Shown piece after piece: positions 1 to 6,042 of a stretch of 6,757 nt of DNA. Source of the DNA: VGEM01 sp033764265 (GTDB lineage Bacteria > Pseudomonadota > Alphaproteobacteria > Rhodospirillales > Rhodospirillaceae); the NCBI GenBank assembly GCA_033764265.1, contig JANRJB010000244.1:1-6757 (forward strand). Direction: 5' to 3'. The notes beneath the pieces are model-generated. The model had not been told where the DNA came from. It saw only the letters and a list, made by a program, of their open reading frames with translations, and did not search any database. Every line of letters begins with the position of its first letter. Position 1 is the stretch's first letter. Both the position numbers and the translations under genes were made by a program.

Positions 1-318
1 CTGCGCGAGATCATGGTCTCGGGCCTGCGCGAGTTCCTGGCCGAAATCCGCGTCGGCCTGCCGGTGACGCGTCTGGCCAAAGCCAAGACCACCGTCCAGA
101 TGGTGGCGCTCGGTTTCTTGATTGTGGGCGATGCGGCGCCCGATTGGCTGCCGGCGCGCATCATCGGCGAAATCGGCATCTGGATTGCCGCCGCGGTCAC
201 GCTGATCACCGGTTACGACTATCTGCGCGCGGGCCTGAAACATATGGAAGAAGACGCGCGTACCTCGATCGCGGAGGACGCGCCGCCGCCCACGCACGCC
301 ACCGGCGAACCGCGATGA
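1..318 (+). CDS. pgsA: CDP-diacylglycerol--glycerol-3-phosphate 3-phosphatidyltransferase, C-terminal part (5' end outside window)
   Basis: Inner-membrane enzyme that joins CDP-diacylglycerol and glycerol 3-phosphate to give phosphatidylglycerol phosphate, the committed step to phosphatidylglycerol and cardiolipin. The frame is open from base 1, so the Met at base 13 is internal and the gene is cut by the window edge. The visible 105 residues hold the typical PgsA run REIMVSGLREFLAE, then LPVTRLAKAKTTVQMVALGF, followed by two hydrophobic segments (about window residues 36-46 and 55-73) and a short charged, Pro-rich tail. The CDP-alcohol phosphotransferase catalytic motif (DG-x2-AR-x8-G-x3-D-x3-D) must lie upstream and is not seen. 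The stop overlaps the moaD start (ATGA at 315-318), so translation is probably coupled. The identity call is confident; the missing N-terminus is the main limit. Confidence 0.93.
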   Translation: MREIMVSGLREFLAEIRVGLPVTRLAKAKTTVQMVALGFLIVGDAAPDWLPARIIGEIGIWIAAAVTLITGYDYLRAGLKHMEEDARTSIAEDAPPPTHATGEPR

Positions 319-566
319 CCGTGCTGTACTTCGCCTGGATCCGCGAGCAGGTGGGCCTGAGCGAGGAGCGCGTCAGCCCGCCCGCCGAGGTCGCCACCGT
401 CGCGCAACTGATCGACTGGCTGTCGACGCGCGGGCCCGGCTACGCCGCCGCCTTCGCCGATCGCCGCCGCGTCAAGGCCGCGCGCGACCAGGAGCACGTG
501 CCGCTGGACGCGCCCTTGGCCGGCGCGCAGGAAGTCGCGTTCTTCCCGCCGGTCACCGGCGGCTGA
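315..566 (+). CDS. moaD: Molybdopterin synthase sulfur carrier subunit MoaD
   Basis: Small ubiquitin-like protein of 83 residues. Its C-terminal glycine carries the thiocarboxylate sulfur that MoaE transfers to cyclic pyranopterin monophosphate in molybdenum cofactor synthesis, in the cytoplasm. It begins MTVLYFAWIREQVG, the usual MoaD first strand, and ends FFPPVTGG; the Gly82-Gly83 terminus is what MoeB-type adenylation and sulfuration need. The length is typical. The ATG lies in an ATGA overlap with the pgsA stop and has only a weak ribosome binding site, so I chose it on coupling and on family length; a longer open frame that starts at base 144 overlaps pgsA and is not supported. moaE follows after 7 bases, which fits the 1:1 MoaD-MoaE complex. 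Confidence 0.95.
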   Translation: MTVLYFAWIREQVGLSEERVSPPAEVATVAQLIDWLSTRGPGYAAAFADRRRVKAARDQEHVPLDAPLAGAQEVAFFPPVTGG

Positions 567-573
567 GGACGCC

Positions 574-1062
574 GTGGCCGACACCCCGCGCTTTACCGTG
601 CGCGTGCAGCCGGATCGGTTCGACCCCGGCGCGGAACTCAACGCCTTCACCGCGCGCACCGCCAACGCCGGCGCGGTTGTTTCGTTCACCGGCCTGATGC
701 GCGACTACAGCCGCGACAGCCAGGCCCGCGGCGAAACCCTGACGGCGATGACGCTTGAACACTACCCCGGCATGGCCGAACGGCAGTTGGCGGACTTGTT
801 GGTCGAGGCACGCCGGCGCTGGGCCATCGACGACGCCACCGTGATCCACCGCCACGGCGTGCTGACGCCGGGCGAAGCGATCGTCTTCGTCGCCGCTGCG
901 TCGGCGCACCGCGAGGCCGCCTTCGCGGCCGCCGAGTTCTTGATGGACTGGCTGAAGACCCAGGCGCCGTTCTGGAAGAAGGAAACCGGGGCACGCGGCG
1001 CGGCGTGGGTCGAAGCCCACGCCGGCGATACCGCGCGCGCCGCCAAGTGGCAAAGGAGCTAG
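574..1062 (+). CDS. moaE: Molybdopterin synthase catalytic subunit MoaE
   Basis: Catalytic subunit of molybdopterin synthase, 162 residues, which builds the dithiolene of molybdopterin using sulfur from MoaD. The MoaE fold is clear: VVSFTGLMRDYS near residues 35-46, LEHYPGMAE near 61-69, then HRHGVLTPGE near 92-101. His112-Arg113, Lys128 and Lys135 (in KTQAPFWKKE) have the same spacing as His103-Arg104, Lys119 and Lys126 of the E. coli enzyme, so the active site is complete. The start is GTG at 574, preceded by GAGGA about 5 bases upstream. It is probably co-transcribed with pgsA and moaD. The TAG stop at 1060-1062 lies on the edge of an inverted-repeat element, so the gene ends exactly where the repeat begins. 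Confidence 0.95.
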   Translation: MADTPRFTVRVQPDRFDPGAELNAFTARTANAGAVVSFTGLMRDYSRDSQARGETLTAMTLEHYPGMAERQLADLLVEARRRWAIDDATVIHRHGVLTPGEAIVFVAAASAHREAAFAAAEFLMDWLKTQAPFWKKETGARGAAWVEAHAGDTARAAKWQRS

Positions 1063-1135
1063 TGGAGCGGATTTGACATTCGCATCCCATTTTGCAGCGA
1101 AACCGAGAAGCGAATGTCAAATCCAAAGCTCCACT
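1059..1135 (+). repeat. Inverted-repeat element copy 1 (REP/MITE-like, unclassified)
   Basis: The left arm at 1061-1083 pairs with the right arm at 1110-1135 over 23 base pairs without a mismatch, interrupted only by a three-base AAA bulge on the right arm (1125-1127). The loop is 26 bases (1084-1109) and starts ATCCC. The outer end reads CTAGTGG on the left and CCACTCG on the right. There is no T-run directly after the stem, so it is not a canonical intrinsic terminator, although it sits right after moaE and could stop or stabilise that transcript. It has a diverged partner in reverse orientation at 1150-1225. I do not recognise the family. Confidence 0.85.
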
Positions 1136-1149
1136 CGAATCATATGTTT

Positions 1150-1225
1150 CTAGTGGTCTTTTGATTCCAACATTCGCAAGATTGCACCCTGAACCGGGAT
1201 GCGAATGTTGGAATCGGACCACTAG
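1150..1225 (-). repeat. Inverted-repeat element copy 2, reverse orientation
   Basis: In + coordinates, the arm at 1150-1177 pairs with 1201-1225 around a 23-base loop (1178-1200). Read on the minus strand it has the same plan as copy 1: outer AGTGG, a stem ending ACATTCGC, a loop starting ATCCC, and an A-run bulge three bases from the same inner stem, with one C-A mismatch next to the bulge. Both outer ends read CTAG-TGG / CCA-CTAG, so a TA dinucleotide lies on each side. The element ends only 5 bases before the start codon of the next gene. Confidence 0.85.
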
Positions 1226-1230
1226 ACGAC

Positions 1231-2073
1231 ATGCCGATCAAACAATTCTGGATTCGCGCGGCCTTCGCCCTCGCCGTGCTGTGTGCCGCACCGGCCGCCA
1301 ATGCCGCCGAGCACGTGTTGATCATCGGCGGCGCCGGCGCCACCGGATCGGCCATCGCCAAGATGTTGGTCGCGCGCGGCGACAAGGTCACCGCGTTCGT
1401 GCGCCCCAGCACAGATCGCTCACGCCTGGCCGGACTTCCCGTCGATTATGTCGTCGGCGACGCCATGAACCGCGCCGAGGTCGACGCTGCCCTGGCCGGC
1501 AAATCGTTCACGGTGTTCTTCGACACCATCCAGATCCTCAGCGTCACCGACCAGCAGAGCTACACGCGGCTGTACGCCAACTTCGTGCCGTGGGCGAAGC
1601 GCATGAAGGCAAAGCAGTTCCTGAGCCTGGGCAGCGGCTGCAACGACCGCGCCGCCGACAACTGTCCTCTCAGTCCGCCGCTCTATGCCGTCGCCCGCGA
1701 CTCGACCATCGCCGAGTACATCCTGCGCGGCTCGGGCGTGCCTTACACCGTGTTCCGCATCGGCGCACTGGTGCCGGGCGGGCCCAACGAGCCGGCCGCG
1801 GACGAGCGCACCGGAACCTCGGTCCTGACCGAGGACGCAACCGTGTTCGGCGCGATCTGGCGCGGCGACCTTTACGACCACATCGCCGGGTGCATCGGCG
1901 CGGCGCGCTGCATCAATAAAGTTTTCGCGCTGGACGACCCGACCCTGAAGGCGCAACGCGAGGCCTGGCTGTGCAAGCGCGCCCGCGAGACCGACAAGAT
2001 CATCTTCGAGCACCCCGACTGCGGCGACAGCGACGTCCCACCGCCGGGGATGAGGCGGGATGCGGCGCGGTAG
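1231..2073 (+). CDS. Putative exported NAD(P)-binding Rossmann-fold protein (SDR/NmrA-like)
   Basis: A 280-residue protein of unknown substrate. Residues 1-25 look like a Sec signal peptide: basic start (MPIKQFWIR), hydrophobic core (AAFALAVLCAA) and an ANA cleavage site before AEHVL. The mature part starts directly with a Rossmann strand and dinucleotide loop, GGAGATG at 33-39, followed by ARGDKVTAFVRPS (48-60) and VVGDAMN (74-80), as in atypical short-chain dehydrogenases of the NmrA/NAD-epimerase type. YAVARDSTIAEYILRGSG (153-170) and YTVFRIGALVPGG (172-184) fit that family's later helix and strand. The mature part has six cysteines (137, 145, 221, 227, 248, 264), an even number that would fit disulfides outside the cytoplasm. 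The signal peptide argues that 1231 is the real start, yet no good ribosome binding site is visible because the repeat element ends at 1225. No partner gene suggests its reaction. Confidence 0.8.
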   Translation: MPIKQFWIRAAFALAVLCAAPAANAAEHVLIIGGAGATGSAIAKMLVARGDKVTAFVRPSTDRSRLAGLPVDYVVGDAMNRAEVDAALAGKSFTVFFDTIQILSVTDQQSYTRLYANFVPWAKRMKAKQFLSLGSGCNDRAADNCPLSPPLYAVARDSTIAEYILRGSGVPYTVFRIGALVPGGPNEPAADERTGTSVLTEDATVFGAIWRGDLYDHIAGCIGAARCINKVFALDDPTLKAQREAWLCKRARETDKIIFEHPDCGDSDVPPPGMRRDAAR

Positions 2074-2075
2074 CG

Positions 2076-2097
2076 GAGCGCGGGTTAAGCCGCGCTC
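2076..2097. terminator. Hairpin between convergent genes, possible bidirectional terminator
   Basis: GAGCGCGG (2076-2083) and CCGCGCTC (2090-2097) form a perfect 8-base-pair, GC-rich stem with a 6-base loop. It lies between the stop of the Rossmann-fold gene (2071-2073) and the convergent ilvE, and its loop contains the ilvE stop codon (2085-2087 on the minus strand). No T-run follows on either strand, so intrinsic termination is only a possibility. Confidence 0.4.
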
Positions 2098-2984
2098 GAC
2101 TGGGCGCGCGGGGTCTTGCCGGTGGCCAGGTCGAAGTCGGCCATCAGCGTGCGGCACACCTCGCCGGGCGTGAACGTGTAGGCGCCGATCTCGCGCACCG
2201 GCGTCACCTCGGCGGCGGTGCCGGTCAGGAAGCACTCGGTGGCCTTGGCCATGTCGGCGGGCAGCATCGCCCGCTCGATCACCTGGAGTCCGCGCGCCTT
2301 GGCCAGCGCGATCACGCTGCGCCGCGTGATGCCGTCGAGGAAGCAGTCGGGCGTAGGCGTGTGGATCGCGCCGTCGATCACGAAGAACACGTTGGCGCCG
2401 GTCGCCTCGGCGATCTGGCCGCGCCAGTCGAGCATCAGCGCGTCGTCGTAGCCCTTGCGTTCGGCGGCGTGCTTGTTGAGCGTGCAGATCATGTACAGGC
2501 CGGCGGCCTTGGCCTTGACCGGTGCGGTGTCCGGGTGCGGGCGGCGCCACTGGCCCATGTCGAGCCGGATGCCTTTGAGCCGTTCCTCGGGCGAAAAGTA
2601 CGATGGCCACTGCCACACGGCGATGGCGACGTTGGTCTTGGTGGATTGGGCCGCCACGCCCATCATCTCGCTGCCGCGCCAGGCCAGGGGGCGGATGTAG
2701 CAATCGGTCAGGTTGTTGGCGCGGATGATCTGGTAGGTCGCGTCGTTGATCTCGCGCGGGCTGAACGGCATTTTCATGTCGAGCACGCCGGCCGAATAGA
2801 ACAGCCGGTCGGTGTGCTCCTCGAGCTTGAACACCGCGCCACGATAGGCCCGCTCGCCCTCGAACACGCAGCTGGCGTAATGCAGGGCGTGCGTCAGCAC
2901 GTGGACCTTGGCGCCCCGCCATGGCATCAAGTTGCCGTTGAACCAGATGTAGCCGTCGCGATCGTCGAAGGTGGCGGTGCTCAT
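2085..2984 (-). CDS. ilvE: Branched-chain-amino-acid aminotransferase
   Basis: PLP enzyme of fold type IV, 299 residues, that transfers the amino group between glutamate and the 2-oxo acids of leucine, isoleucine and valine: the last step of their synthesis and the first of their breakdown, in the cytoplasm. Signs of IlvE: YIWFNGNLMPW near 12-22, HALHYASCVFEGERAY at 32-47, the PLP lysine in KAKAAGLY (Lys159 by comparison with E. coli KAGGNY), EATGANVFFV at 193-202, and LTGTAAEVTPV at 253-263. The family's usual length is about 300. The frame is open to 3122, but the extra 46 residues do not resemble IlvE, and an AAAGGG site lies 8 bases before the ATG at 2984, so I use that start. It is divergent from the marR operon and convergent with the Rossmann-fold gene. 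Confidence 0.94.
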   Translation of the reverse strand: MSTATFDDRDGYIWFNGNLMPWRGAKVHVLTHALHYASCVFEGERAYRGAVFKLEEHTDRLFYSAGVLDMKMPFSPREINDATYQIIRANNLTDCYIRPLAWRGSEMMGVAAQSTKTNVAIAVWQWPSYFSPEERLKGIRLDMGQWRRPHPDTAPVKAKAAGLYMICTLNKHAAERKGYDDALMLDWRGQIAEATGANVFFVIDGAIHTPTPDCFLDGITRRSVIALAKARGLQVIERAMLPADMAKATECFLTGTAAEVTPVREIGAYTFTPGEVCRTLMADFDLATGKTPRAQSSAA

Positions 2985-2992
2985 GATCGTGG

Positions 2993-2998
2993 CCCTTT
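2993..2998 (-). promoter_or_regulatory. Ribosome binding site of ilvE
   Basis: AAAGGG on the minus strand, 8 bases before the ATG at 2984. It supports the 299-residue start rather than the upstream in-frame codon at 3122. Confidence 0.65.
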
Positions 2999-3110
2999 GG
3001 TCGTGCGTCTGGGATGGTGCCTGTCGTTGCGGTGTTATCGTGCCGAAGCCAAACGGTTCGCGGAACAAAATGTCGTCGGCATTCTCCGAGTCGTAACATA
3101 GGTCCGGCAG

Positions 3111-3133
3111 ATATGTCAACATTACTGACGTAT
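3111..3133. promoter_or_regulatory. Imperfect inverted repeat in the ilvE-marR divergent region, candidate operator
   Basis: ATATGTCA (3111-3118), 7 bases, then TGACGTAT (3126-3133): 7 of 8 positions are complementary. MarR-family dimers commonly bind palindromes of about this size next to their own genes. On the minus strand the left half contains TTGACA (3119 down to 3114), a perfect -35 hexamer for an ilvE promoter. A convincing -10 is harder to place: TACGAC is 18 bases on, and TATGTT is only 13 bases on. If the repeat is an operator it would cover the -35 region of ilvE. This is inference from layout. Confidence 0.4.
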
Positions 3134-3172
3134 ATGCGCGCGGTGACGAACGCTAGGGCGCAGCGGCCGTTC

Positions 3173-3177
3173 GGGGG
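3173..3177 (+). promoter_or_regulatory. G-rich ribosome binding site favouring the GTG at 3183 for marR
   Basis: GGGGG at 3173-3177 lies 5 bases before GTG at 3183. The earlier in-frame GTG at 3177 overlaps this run and would have no usable site of its own, so the second GTG is the more likely start. The two differ by only two residues. Confidence 0.4.
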
Positions 3178-3182
3178 TGGTC

Positions 3183-3671
3183 GTGTCTGAACCCAAGTCC
3201 GGCGCCAACCCGTTGTTTTTGCGCGATGAAGACCTGCGCCAGGCGATCGAACTCCTGTTCTTTGCCTACCGCGACTTCACCGCGCGGGCCGACGCCATCC
3301 TGGCCAAGCAGGGTTTCGGCCGGGCCCACCATCGCGTGATCTATTTCGTCGGCCGCCACCCCGGCGCGACGGTCAGCGACCTGTTGGAAATTCTCGGCAT
3401 CACGAAGCAGAGCCTGTCCCGCGTGCTGGGCCAGCTGGTGCGCGAGGGCTACATCGTACAGGAACGCGGCACCACCGACCGCCGCCAGCGCCTGCTGCAC
3501 CTGACCGAGAAAGGCCGCGGGCTCGAGCGCGACCTGACCGCCGAACAGCGCACCCGCATCGCCACGGCCTATCGCGACGCCGGCGCGGTGGCCGTGGAAG
3601 GCTTCCGCAAGGTGATGCTGGGCATCATGAATGACGCCGCGCGCAAGCGCTTCAAGGCCGCCGAGCGATGA
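3183..3671 (+). CDS. MarR-family transcriptional regulator (PetP-like)
   Basis: Winged-helix dimeric DNA-binding protein of 162 residues (164 if GTG 3177 is used). N-terminal dimerisation helices contain EDLRQAIELLFFAYRDF. The DNA-binding domain follows: FGRAHHRVIYFVGRHPG, a helix-turn-helix of TVSDLLEILGITKQSLSRVL, then the wing with GTTDRRQRLLHLTEKG, the DxR signature of the MarR family. The C-terminal helix completes the dimer arm. The FGRAHHR and ITKQSLSRVL forms resemble the alphaproteobacterial PetP group, described in Rhodobacter capsulatus beside the response regulator PetR; I use this as a comparison only. The stop overlaps the next gene's start (ATGA at 3668-3671), so it is co-translated with the two-component pair. 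It may control itself and ilvE through the inverted repeat at 3111-3133. The inducing ligand is unknown. Confidence 0.9.
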   Translation: MSEPKSGANPLFLRDEDLRQAIELLFFAYRDFTARADAILAKQGFGRAHHRVIYFVGRHPGATVSDLLEILGITKQSLSRVLGQLVREGYIVQERGTTDRRQRLLHLTEKGRGLERDLTAEQRTRIATAYRDAGAVAVEGFRKVMLGIMNDAARKRFKAAER

Positions 3672-4387
3672 CCGCCGCCGACCGCAAGCCCGTCGCCGAC
3701 GCCGCCGATTTTCCGGCGCACATCCTGGTGGTGGACGACGATCCCCGCCTGTGCAGCCTGATCGCCCGCTTCCTGGTGTCGCAGGGCCTGATGGTGACCA
3801 CGGCGGAGAGCGCGGCCGAGGCGCGGCGGCACCTGAAAGGCCTTAAGTTCGACTTGCTGGTGGTGGATCGCATGATGCCGGGCGAGGACGGCCTGTCGCT
3901 GATCAAATCCCTGCGGTCCGACACGAACGTGCCGGTGCTGATGCTGACGGCGATGGGCGAGACCGCGCAGCGCATCGAGGGCCTGGAAGTGGGCGCCGAC
4001 GATTACATGGCCAAACCGTTCGAGCCGCGCGAACTGCTGTTGCGCATCAACGCCATCCTGCGCCGGGCCCCCGAAGCCGAGGAGCCGGCGCGCCACGAAC
4101 TGAAATTCGGCGCCTGCCGCTACGACCTGGTGCGCCGCAGGCTGACGCGCAACGGCGAAACGGTGCGGCTGACGGCCGGCGAGTCGCATCTGCTCGCGGT
4201 CCTGGCGGCGCGCGCCAACGAACCGGTCGACCGTTCCGTGCTCGGCGGCGCCGAGGTCGGCGATTCCAATCCGCGCACCATCGACGTGCAGATCACCCGC
4301 CTGCGCCGCAAGATCGAGGCGGACTCGCGCCAGCCGCGTTACCTGCAGACCGTGCGCGGCACCGGTTACCTGCTGCGCACCGATTGA
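3668..4387 (+). CDS. OmpR/PhoB-family response regulator
   Basis: Two-component response regulator of 239 residues, DNA-binding and cytoplasmic. Receiver domain about 17-133: acidic pocket Asp23-Asp24 in ILVVDDDPRL, phosphoacceptor Asp67 in LLVVDRMMPGEDG, Thr94 in LMLTAMG, and Lys116 in GADDYMAKPF, all in the expected order and spacing. The winged-helix effector domain, about 145-238, has RLTRNGETVRLTAGESHLL, the recognition region RTIDVQITRLRRKIE, and the wing YLQTVRGTGYLL. It starts in an ATGA overlap with the MarR gene, and the kinase gene follows 17 bases after its stop, so it should be phosphorylated by that kinase. By neighbourhood it is comparable to PetR of Rhodobacter capsulatus; the regulon cannot be told from here. 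Confidence 0.93.
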   Translation: MTAADRKPVADAADFPAHILVVDDDPRLCSLIARFLVSQGLMVTTAESAAEARRHLKGLKFDLLVVDRMMPGEDGLSLIKSLRSDTNVPVLMLTAMGETAQRIEGLEVGADDYMAKPFEPRELLLRINAILRRAPEAEEPARHELKFGACRYDLVRRRLTRNGETVRLTAGESHLLAVLAARANEPVDRSVLGGAEVGDSNPRTIDVQITRLRRKIEADSRQPRYLQTVRGTGYLLRTD

Positions 4388-4404
4388 GGAGCGGGGTTCG
4401 CGCC

Positions 4405-5817
4405 ATGCCCGACGACAGCGCCCGCCTGGCCCCCGCCGCGCCGCCCGCGCCCGCGCCGACACCGGCGCCGCTGCCGCTGGTCGACAAGGACCGCATCAAC
4501 CTCGAACGCTATCTGCCGCGCACGCTGAAGGCCCGCGCCAGCCTGATCATCGTCGTGCCGCTGATCCTGGTGCAGATCATTTCGACCTTCATCTTCTACG
4601 ACAACCACTGGGACACCCTGTCGCGCCGCATGGCCGCCAGCCTGGCCGGCGACATTGGCGCCATCGCCGCCTTCGTGCACGACTACCCGGGCGCGGAAAA
4701 CCGCGCCTGGATCGTCGAAAGCGCGCGCCAGTCGCTCGACCTCGGCATCGCCATCGAGGACGGCGCAACGCTGGGTGCGGGCGCCATCGCAGGCGACGGA
4801 CCGTTCGGCGACCCGCTGGCCGAGGCGCTGTGGAGCGAACTGAAGCGGCCGTTTTCCGTCAACCTCGCTACCTATCGCGCCGACAAACTGATCGCCATTG
4901 ACGTGCAGCTCGAGGGCGCGGTGCTGCGCGTGCTGGCCCCGCGCACCCGGCTGTTCAGTTCCACCACGTATGTCTTCGTGATCTGGATGGTGGGGTCCTC
5001 GATGCTGCTGTTCGGCGTGGCCACGGTGTTCCTGCACAATCAGGTGCGGTCCATCCGCCGGCTGGCGCAGAACGTCGATGCCTTCGGCAAGGGCCGCGAC
5101 GTGCCCGACATCGCGCCCGAGGGCGCCTTCGAGGTGCGCCAGGCCGCGCGTGCCTTCAACATCATGCGCGCGCGCATCCGCCGCCAGATTCAGCAGCGCA
5201 CCGAAATGCTGGCCGGGGTCTCGCACGACCTGCGCACGCCGCTGACCCGCATCAAGCTGCAACTGGGCCTGTCGGACCGCGTCGAGGGCGACGACCTCGC
5301 CGCGCTCAAGGACGACGTGACCGAGATGGAGCGGATGCTGGAGGCCTACCTGGCCTTTGCCCGCGGCGACGGGGCGGAGGAAACCGTGCCGACCGACCTG
5401 AAAGCTCTGATCGAGACCGTGGTCGCGCGCTTCCGCCGCGAGGGCGCGGCCATTTCCGCCACGGCCCACGGGCTGCCGTCGACCCTGCCCTTGAAGCCGG
5501 TGGCGTTCGAGCGCTGCCTGGGCAACCTGATCGGCAACGCGGTGCGCTACGGCAAGACGGTGGCCGTGTCCGCCCGGCGCGCCGACATGACCATCCTGAT
5601 CGAGGTCGACGACGACGGACCCGGCGTGCCGGCCGCCAAGCGCGACGAGGTGTTTCGGGCTTTCACCCGCCTGGAGCCCTCGCGCAACCCAAAGACCGGC
5701 GGCGTGGGATTGGGACTGACCATCGCCCGCGATATTGCCTTGGGCTTGGGCGGCGACATTGTGCTGTCCGACAGCCCGCTCGGAGGCTTACGCGCGACCA
5801 TCAAGCTGCCGGTGTGA
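4405..5817 (+). CDS. Sensor histidine kinase, EnvZ-like
   Basis: Inner-membrane sensor kinase of 470 residues. In order: a Pro/Ala-rich cytoplasmic N-terminus (11-26); first membrane segment about 45-64 (SLIIVVPLILVQIISTF); a periplasmic domain of about 120 residues; second membrane segment about 187-210; a HAMP linker about 211-262; the DHp domain with phosphoacceptor His274 in LAGVSHDLRTPLTRIKL; and the HATPase_c domain with N box Asn374/Asn378 (LGNLIGNAVRYG), G1 box DDDGPGV (402-408) and G2 box GGVGLGLTIA (432-441). All catalytic boxes are intact. The ATG at 4405 follows a G-rich stretch (GAGGAG at 4386-4391, then GGGG); a TTG at 4384 that overlaps the regulator's stop would add seven residues and is less likely. 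Its partner should be the response regulator just upstream. The signal is unknown. Confidence 0.93.
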   Translation: MPDDSARLAPAAPPAPAPTPAPLPLVDKDRINLERYLPRTLKARASLIIVVPLILVQIISTFIFYDNHWDTLSRRMAASLAGDIGAIAAFVHDYPGAENRAWIVESARQSLDLGIAIEDGATLGAGAIAGDGPFGDPLAEALWSELKRPFSVNLATYRADKLIAIDVQLEGAVLRVLAPRTRLFSSTTYVFVIWMVGSSMLLFGVATVFLHNQVRSIRRLAQNVDAFGKGRDVPDIAPEGAFEVRQAARAFNIMRARIRRQIQQRTEMLAGVSHDLRTPLTRIKLQLGLSDRVEGDDLAALKDDVTEMERMLEAYLAFARGDGAEETVPTDLKALIETVVARFRREGAAISATAHGLPSTLPLKPVAFERCLGNLIGNAVRYGKTVAVSARRADMTILIEVDDDGPGVPAAKRDEVFRAFTRLEPSRNPKTGGVGLGLTIARDIALGLGGDIVLSDSPLGGLRATIKLPV

Positions 5818-5854
5818 GTCAAGTTCTTCATCAAACCGAATTCGAAGGGCTGAG

Positions 5855-6004
5855 ATGAGTTCAACAATCAACGCGCTCTTAACGGGAGTCCTGGGGATTC
5901 TCACCGGATATGCTTTCACTCGGGACAACCAATCATTCTGGATCGGTTTGGCGACGATTTTTTTAGCCTTGGCTTCTTCGTACTCGCCCGTCATGAGTGG
6001 ATAA
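5855..6004 (+). CDS. Small hypothetical membrane protein
   Basis: A 49-residue open frame with an ATG preceded by GAAGGG about 7 bases upstream, a fair ribosome binding site. The product has two hydrophobic stretches, ALLTGVLGILTGYAF (about 7-21) and FWIGLATIFLALASSYSPVM (about 28-47), joined by a short polar turn TRDNQS, so it could be a two-pass hairpin in the membrane. I do not recognise a family. It lies 37 bases after the kinase gene and 38 bases before the next open frame, all in the low-GC patch. The coding call rests only on the binding site and hydrophobic pattern. Confidence 0.45.
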   Translation: MSSTINALLTGVLGILTGYAFTRDNQSFWIGLATIFLALASSYSPVMSG

Positions 6005-6042
6005 ATAGGCACCATCTGCTGAAAGTTCAGATACCGTACTTC

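Noticed and set aside
1073..1101. TTGACA inside repeat copy 1 as a -35 for the downstream gene
   Set aside because: No -10-like hexamer lies 16-18 bases further on (AGCGAA at 1096-1101), and the hexamer is simply part of the stem.
1420..3099. A 559-codon open frame on the minus strand
   Set aside because: It runs antisense through the Rossmann-fold gene and in another frame of ilvE. Its product is dominated by Arg, Gly, Ala and Asp with no domain I can see, as expected of an off-frame reading in GC-rich DNA.
2985..3100. A leader-peptide attenuator for ilvE
   Set aside because: The leader contains a short open frame, but it has no run of Leu, Ile or Val codons, and no terminator/antiterminator pair was seen.
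1971..3101. A 376-codon open frame on the plus strand
   Set aside because: It is antisense to ilvE, whose family motifs are unambiguous; the translation is low-complexity and His/Gly/Arg/Val rich.
4366..5469. A 367-codon open frame on the minus strand
   Set aside because: It is antisense to the histidine kinase, which keeps all catalytic boxes; a GC-rich shadow.
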